A stretch of 64,000 nucleotides of DNA from Turritopsis dohrnii (lineage: Eukaryota > Cnidaria > Hydrozoa > Anthoathecata > Oceaniidae), in contig BQMF02000236.1 in NCBI GenBank assembly GCA_027922465.2, forward strand, positions 310,001 through 374,000. Reading direction: 5' to 3'. This document shows positions 57,502 through 64,000 of the stretch, piece after piece (the first letter of the stretch is position 1; every line of letters starts with the position of its first letter). The notes under the pieces are model-generated. The model made no database searches and was not told the DNA's origin. It was given only the letters and a program-made list of their open reading frames with translations. The translations under genes were made by a program, and so were the position numbers.

Positions 57502-58560
57502 TCTATATATTAATAGCCGATTCTCTGTCTGTTTGTTTGTTTGTTTGTTTGTTTGTTTGTAAGTCACGCAAAATGGTAGATTGAGTTGTGAGCGAAATTA
57601 TTTCTTTTTTTGTGTGCGACGTGAGTTCGAAGCAAATACATTGCAACCCCAATCGAACGTGACTTATTTTGGCTGATGAACTAATAGGAATAACGTTTTG
57701 TTTTTATCATTATTGTTAGTTTTATATTCCACATTATTGACTTGGCTTTGAAAACAGTACATCAACTAAATACAAAGTCACTAACTGATTAAATATTTTG
57801 GACAAAAAGCAGCAGTGGCAGAACGTGGCAGCATATGTTCGGTTTGCCACTAACTCTTGCCTGACTGTCTGAGACGGGTGAACTTTTTTTTTTGAGCAAT
57901 CAAAATGTTTAAAAACCGATAGGTAAAAAAAGAGTATCATATCAAAAGAAAATGTTTTAATTTTTTTTTTGCTTTTCTTTTAATAATTTAATTTGTTCTT
58001 TTAATTGTTAAGCGTTCTAATCGAACGTTTTTTTATTCTATTTATTCATTTAGCACGTGCCTTTTTTCTCTCCTCCGTGTGAAGTTTTTAAGAAGAGAAA
58101 CCATTTTCCCCCTGTTTGATAGCACCCATGTTAGAGCGCGTAACGTTTTTAAAACAAAAGCTAATAAAAAGTTTTTTTCTCTCTACGTTTTGAGTGCAAA
58201 TAAATAACACATGAAATTTGGGGTTTTTTGGAACCATTGTTTAAACTGATATTTGATATTTGATTTCGAATCTGTCGCTAGGATAACTGACGTTTTTTCG
58301 GGTCCGCGATACAGGCGATGGGGTGACAAAAAATTTGGGACTAACTTTTTTGGGAGGGGTCTGTGACGTCATCAAAATCTTTGAAGAATGATATCTCTGT
58401 AACGGTTGATCGTAGCGGAACGATCCCATACATTTTTTTAATCAGTTTTTCGAGCTCTACAACATGGTAACACTTTCGGTTGCCAATTCCTTAATTTTAT
58501 TTTTCGTGAAGTCAACGCATGCTGAACATGGGCGGCGAGCGACGCCGCCTTGGCGGCTAG
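57502..58560 (+). mobile_element. Helentron-like (HINE) element, copy 1
   Basis: Starts TCTATATATTAATAGCCGAT, then (TGTC)n/(TTTG)n, and ends with the hairpin GCCGCCTTGGCGGC followed by TAG. About 1.06 kb, no Rep/helicase. Its 3' part (58290-58460) matches copy 4 rather than copies 2-3. Confidence 0.75.
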
Positions 58561-59553
58561 TCTATATATTAATAGCCGATTCTCTGTCTGTCTGTCTGTC
58601 TGTTTGTTTGTTTGTAAGTCACGCAAAATGGTAGATTGAGTTGTGAGCGAAATTATTTCTTTTTTTGTGTGCGACGTGAGTTTGAAGCAAATACATTGCA
58701 ACCCCAATCGAACGTGACTTTTTTTGGCTGATGAACTAATAGGAATAACGTTTTGTTTTTATTATTATTGTCAGTTTTATATTCCACATTGACTTGGCTT
58801 TAAAAACAATACATCAACTAAGAAACTAACTCTTTAAACATTTTGGACAAAAAGCAGCAGTGGCAGAACGTGGCAGCATGTGCGGTTTGCCAGTGTATCC
58901 TAACGCTTTCCTGACTGTCTGAGACGGGTGAACTTTTTTCGAACAATCAAAATGTTTAAAAACCGTAGGTAAAAAAAAAGAGAATCATGAAACAAAATAT
59001 TTTTTTTTTTGCTTTTGTCTTAATAGTTGTCTTAATTTCTTTTAATCGATTTCTTTTGATCTATTTTAATCTGATCGAACGTTTTTTATTCACTTCATTC
59101 ATTTGGCACGTGCATTTTTTTCTCCTCCCGTGTGATCTTTTTAAGAAGAGAAACCATTTTTTCACCTACTTCTGATAGCACCCATGTTAGAGCGCGTAAA
59201 ACAAAAGCTAATAATAAGTTGAAAAGTTTTTTCTCTCTGCGTTTTGAGTGAATTGTTAAACTGATACTTGATTGGTTTAAAATCGTAAATAAAAACCACG
59301 TGAAGTTCACGTTCGGAATGCATTGTGTAAAGCATTTTAAATGCGACCGCGACAATGAACGGCTGAGTTAATAACATGCAAGATTTGAAACACCAGGAAC
59401 GTATTTCTCTTAACGTGCAAACGAGCTTTATTAAGCGATAAAGCCAGCAGCAAAGGAAGTCTTATCGCTGGTTTTAAGTGCAATAATTTGGAGCAGGTGG
59501 TGATACAACGCAGGCTGAACATGGGCGGCGAGCGACGCCGCCTTGGCGGCTAG
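58561..59553 (+). mobile_element. Helentron-like element, copy 2
   Basis: Begins immediately after the TAG that ends copy 1, with the same 5' start and the same 3' hairpin. 993 bp. Confidence 0.75.
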
Positions 59554-60437
59554 TCTATATATTAATAGCCGATTCTCTGTCTGTCTGTCTGTCTGTCTGT
59601 TTGTTTGTTTGTAAGTCACGCAAAATGGTAGATTGAGTTGTGAGCGAAATTATTTCTTTTTTTGTGTGCGACGTGAGTTCGAAGCAAATACATTGCAACC
59701 CCAATCGAACGTGACTTTTTTTTGGCTGATGAACTAATAGGAATAACGTTTTGTTTTTATCATTATTGTTAGTTTTATATTCCACGTTGACTTGGCTTTG
59801 AAAACAATACGTCAACTAAATACAAAGAAACTAACTGATTAAACGTTTTGGACATAAAGCAGCAGTGGCAGAACGTGGCAGCATGTGCGGTTTACCAGTG
59901 TATCCTAACGCATCCTTGCCTGACTGTCTGAGATGGGTGAACTTTTTTTCGAGCAATCAAAATGTTTAAAAACCGATAAGTAAAAAAAGAGTATCATGAT
60001 ACAAAATAATTTTTTTTCCTTTTGTCTTAATAGTTGTCTTAATTTCTTTTAATCGATTTCTTTTAATCTATTTTAATCAGATCGAACGTTTTTTTTTATT
60101 CACTTTATTCATTTAGCACGTGCCTTTTTTTCTCTCCTCCCGTGTGATCTTTTTAAGAAGAGAAACCATTTCCCCCTTACGTTTGATAGACCCCATGTCA
60201 GAGCGCGTAACTTTTTTAAAACAAAAGCTAATAAAAAGTTGAAGTTTTCTCTCTCTACGTTTTGAGTGTATTGTTACACTGATAAAAGATTGGTTTTACC
60301 AGAGGTTGTGACTTCGAATCTGCTTCTGGTTGAACACAAGTTGTACGAGCCGTTTATAAGGAAATTTGACGTTTATTGATGCAGTGATACAACGCAGGCT
60401 GAACATGGGCGGCGAGCGACGCCGCCTTGGCGGCTAG
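59554..60437 (+). mobile_element. Helentron-like element, copy 3
   Basis: Directly abuts copy 2, same termini. 884 bp. Short AT-rich DNA follows after TAG. Confidence 0.75.
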
Positions 60438-61006
60438 TATATCTTAATCTTTCTAAAATTTAATTATTCTCTAAAAAAAGAGTCTGGATCTGGGGACACG
60501 GATGGCGTTGTATAGAAGCGCGAAACAAAAAGATTAACAATAAGCTGCTGTCAATCAAGTTCAAACGAGTTGTTTATCTTTCTTTTTTTACATATCTCTG
60601 GTCAAATTGACATTTGGACCGTGTTTAGTGTGATTCTCTCTCACACTTCAGACATTGTCATTTGGATGTTCTGTTGTAATGGTAACAGGAGTTTTAAACA
60701 ACGCTGTTAGCGACGTAACACTGAGGTATCGACCATTCAAAAGATTGTCTACTTACTTGTGAGAGTTTGACCATAGAGTGGTAAGGGCAAGTAGTGAAAG
60801 TCGATTTAGGACCGGTGTAACCGTAAATAAGTACTCCCCGAAAAAAAGTACTCCCGCAGTACCTTTTTCCTAGGAAATAATTACTCCCCCAGTACTTATT
60901 ACCTAGTAAAAATGTGTTCCTGTCAAGAAAAAAGTACTCCCTATGAAGCCATTCCATTGAACATTGAAATCCAATTTGGAATGTATGCTTGTTCATTCTT
61001 GTCTAG
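60438..61006. other. Spacer inside the Harbinger element
   Basis: No gene. Near 60830-60950 there are degenerate repeats of AGTACTCCC. Confidence 0.4.
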
Positions 61007-61396
61007 TCTATATATTAATAGCCGATTCTCTGTCTGTCTGTCTGTCTGTTTGTTTGTTTGTCTGTCACGCAAAATGGTAGATTGAGTTGTGAGAGAGATT
61101 ATTTCATTTTATTTTGTGCGACGTCAGTGTGAAACCATTGTATTGAGACCCTAATCGAATGCGACGTTTAGGGAAAATTGTCTCCGTAACCAATAGGGAT
61201 AACTTACGTTTTTTGGGGTTCACGATATTGGCCATGGGGTGACGAAAGAATTTGGGCAAAATTTTTGAGTACGGGGCTCTACGACATTATCAAAACTTTT
61301 GATCGACGATGATATCTCCGAAACGGTGCGTCATAGACATATGATCCTATACATTTTCTTGCTCAGAATTTCGAGCTCTACAAGATGGTAACACTA
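61007..61396 (+). mobile_element. Helentron-like element, copy 4, 3'-truncated
   Basis: Same 5' start and TGTC repeats; matches the 3' third of copy 1 (GGGGTGACGAAAGAATTTGG region, GATGGTAACAC) but lacks the terminal GCCGCC hairpin. Confidence 0.65.
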
Positions 61397-61424
61397 AACA
61401 CCGCCTAATGGGTACCAGGCTTTA

Positions 61425-61764
61425 GTGCATAAAGCTTGATTTCCAATAGAAAAAATATCGTATCGTATTAAAATGCAATATCTGATTGGCCAGATTGCTT
61501 TGAACTTAACCTATTTGCATAATCGCATGGCAGACATTAGCACGCACACTGTTTGTACAGTGTGTATCAAAATGTCTTATCCACCAACTTTTTTTCAAGA
61601 CGTATTTTTCATTACATGTCTGATAAAATATTGTGAACTTTATATCACAAGAAAGAGCTTTTCATGCCCTATCCATTAATATAAAATGTTTGCCAAAATA
61701 CTTGTTCTTCGAAATGATATCGAAGAAAAACTCGAAGAAAATTAACTGACATGCTAATGACTTT
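61425..61764. other. No gene seen
   Basis: Spacer between the Harbinger right end and the non-LTR remnant. Confidence 0.4.
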
Positions 61765-64000
61765 TTAATGTTTACGTTGTGCTTTTGTTGTAAACCTATT
61801 AATTTTTAGAAGTGCATACAGCTTTTTGTACGGCGATCTAAGCAATTCATTTATTTGAATATCCCAATCATCAAGGTGCTCATCAAAATGGATACCGAGA
61901 ATTTTAAATGACTTTACTCTCTGGATGCAGTGGTTGTTGTATTTCACTGAAAAACTTAGATGATTTTCTCTCCAAGATTATGCTTTGTTGCCATCTGTTT
62001 GATCTGAATAATCTGAATATCTTTCGATTTGCAATGAGTATACGAGGTTGTATCATCAGCGTACTGACATACCGAACTGTCGACAACATCTTGTAGATCT
62101 ACTGTATATAATTGAACAAGATTGGTCCCAATACAGATCCTTGAGGAAGTCCAAAGTGAACAGTATCTAATGGTGAAGATTTATCACCTACTTGGACGAA
62201 TTGTTTTCGATCACTCAGATAAGAAAGCATCCATAGCGTAGCTTCTTTCGAGAAACCAAGATGACATAACTTCGTTAGTAGTATTAGCGGGATTCGGAAA
62301 AATCATGTGTCGTTTACACGAAACTGTTTTTCTATAGATTTGTAGGGAATTATATACAACTTAGTAGAGTTGTTCGTGAATTTTTCCCTACAAAGTCATT
62401 AGAAATATCACATGAACACTTGAAATAAGCGTGCAAAGTAATGATGTTTCTTTTGATACAAGAAAAGGCTTTAAATCCCCAAAGTAACTTTTTATTATTT
62501 TAATTCTCACAAGTAATTGATTTTTTTCGTGTAACAGGTTCGTCGGTCTTACGAATCTCCCTAATTTTAAAGTCTACCGTAGCAAAGGCTTTTGAGTAGT
62601 CTAAGAACGTTGCCAAAGCTACTTCACCATTTTTCATTGCTTTGATTATGTCGTCACAGATCTTCAAGAGAAGTGTATTAGTTGAATAGCTTTTTCTGAA
62701 ACCGGACATAGTATCTTCATAAACGTTATGTGAAGATATAAAGTCACATATTTGCTTTGCTATCAGTTTCTCGTATATATTTGACAAAACATAGGTAATA
62801 TTGACACTGGGCGGAACTGATCTGGCGAGTAAGCATTGCTAATCTTAGGGATTGGAGAAACTTTACCAATTTTCCATTGTCGATGGAATTTGTTCTCTTC
62901 GATACCAGCATTGATTACAGGTGAAGCTAGGTATTCTAAAACTGGTTTAATAAATTGAACTGACATATGGTCAAAACCAACAGAACAATCCACACGTAGA
63001 GAATTAAGTTCTGTAATAACGTCTTGATATGTGACTGGTTTGAAGTGCAGTTCTTGACGATCAAACGGAGTTAGTTAGATGTTGCACATGACTTTTAATG
63101 ATGTTGTATACGAGTTGATGTTGACATATAATGTTGGTTAAGTGCAGAAGGATCAAGGCTAATTGCTTCTTTATTCGGATTCAAAAGGCGATGGATAAGC
63201 TTCCAAATTGTCTTGAGTCGCTTTGAGCTTAAAGGGTTTTTGAAGAAAGGTCGTTTCGTATTTTTGATTCATTGTGTTAACTTGTTTCGAACATCTCTAA
63301 ATGCAGTCCAGTCTTCTTTTGATTGTGTTTGATATGCTTCATACCTCAAATTTCTGCATTCAAATTTTAGTTCAGCTATATCTAAATCCTTTAACCATGG
63401 AGCCGGTGGTCTTGTCACTTTGATTGTTTTCAAAGGAGCATGGCGGTTAAGATAATATTAGATCGTTCAGTATAATCAAGCTTATCGTCTGCTGATTCAA
63501 TCCCATACACTAGATTTAAGGGTAGTGTTGAAAAATCATGTATATAAACGTTTAGACAAAACTTGCTAAGACCCCGTATTACTTTAAAACGTGGTTTAAA
63601 CCGTGACATTCTTGTGTTTATACAAGCATACACAGTGTCATGATCACTAATTTTAGGTGTCGGCAGTACATCACAAACTTTTACTTTACAGCAATTGTTC
63701 GTCACTATATGGTCAATTAGCGAAGATCCTTTACGTGTCGGTTTTGTTGTGTTGAATTATGGGAGTTGAGAATATCGGTGTAAGACTGTGTAACTTTTGA
63801 TTTTTCAAGAAGATTTATATTACAATCTGTCCTTTTCATTGTACTGTTGCTTTTACAAGCAAGGCATCAAGCTTTTCCAACCACGAAATTTTGCCACACT
63901 CTTGAAAGTTCGGTTGATAGAGTACACATAACAATGTCTTACTGTACTTATTCTTTCATTCTATTTCCAGCCATAAATGCTCAATATCATCATCCAGATT
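61765..64000 (-). pseudogene. APE-type non-LTR retrotransposon ORF2 remnant
   Basis: Runs off the window on its 5' side. On the minus strand, in order: endonuclease end (IEHLWLEIE, SLIDHIVTNNCCKVKVC, PKISDHDTVYACIN), RT start (SVGFDHMSVQFIKPVLEYLA, SPIPK, FRPVSILP), YEKLIAKQICDFISSHNVYE, TMSGFRKSYSTN, ATFLDYSKAFATVDF, then PQGSVLGPILFN and YADDTTS, and finally SFKILGIHFDEHLDDW. The motifs fit a CR1/jockey-like ORF2. Several frameshifts and stops make it non-functional. Confidence 0.82.

Larger units (their letters stand above)
54573..61421 (+). mobile_element. PIF/Harbinger DNA transposon, heavily interrupted
   Basis: Inverse ends AGCCTGGTACCCA at 54573 and 61421, both flanked by TTA (54570-54572, 61422-61424), the Harbinger-type 3-bp duplication. 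It carries a broken transposase on the plus strand and a Myb/SANT-like reading on the minus strand, the usual two-gene content. It is interrupted by a MITE, a second TIR element and Helentron-like copies. Confidence 0.72.

Noticed and set aside
57322..59815. Several ORFs containing TNKQTNKQT or TDRQTDRQ runs
   Set aside because: They are translations of the TGTC/TTTG microsatellite at the start of the Helentron-like copies.

Overview
The window is AT-rich nuclear DNA from an invertebrate animal. It has long introns with GT/AG splice sites, a modular extracellular fibronectin-type-III protein, and many nested eukaryotic transposons (BEL, PIF/Harbinger, Helentron-like, non-LTR elements, SINEs, foldback elements). 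Nothing prokaryotic is present. The sequence alone does not settle the phylum. Non-LTR remnants, including one with a 2A-like motif, suggest an aquatic invertebrate, but this is inference.

The main content is one minus-strand gene covering 14332-44427. I assembled it by hand into 30 exons whose splice phases agree throughout and sum to 6552 bases (about 2183 residues plus stop). The predicted protein has a signal peptide, a beta-trefoil (AbfB-like) domain, an FN3 domain, an unassigned block ending in a cysteine-rich module, and eleven more FN3 domains. Then comes a split periplasmic-binding-protein/ionotropic-glutamate-receptor-like ligand-binding core: lobe 1, TM1, a pore loop with the potassium-channel filter TVGYGD, TM2, lobe 2, TM3. 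It ends in a helical cytoplasmic tail. The topology is that of an ionotropic glutamate receptor, but the pore is that of a potassium channel (as in bacterial GluR0), placed under an adhesion-like FN3 ectodomain. This is the most interesting system in the window.

Layout. 1-2063: a decayed repeat-family ORF. 2064-12089: a DNA transposon with 47-bp terminal inverted repeats (TIRs), into which a nearly intact BEL retrotransposon (4673-10857) has inserted; the BEL gag and pol frames are separated by one in-frame amber codon. 12982-14060: a non-LTR ORF1 remnant. 14332-44427: the receptor gene, with introns holding a 2A-bearing remnant, a tRNA-derived sequence, several MITEs, and two related TIR elements (31243-33180 and 37688-39418) whose ends carry different palindrome arrays. 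45600-49000: a reverse transcriptase remnant split by a 2.8-kb foldback element. 49773-53342: a TTAA-type element, two copies of a tRNA-derived SINE, palindromes and a small minisatellite. 54573-61421: a Harbinger transposon broken by a MITE, a second TIR element and a head-to-tail array of Helentron-like elements. 61765-64000: a decayed APE-type non-LTR retrotransposon running off the window edge.

Exon edges come from reading splice sites and phases by eye. No alignments or folding programs were run. Family names rest on motifs visible in the translations.
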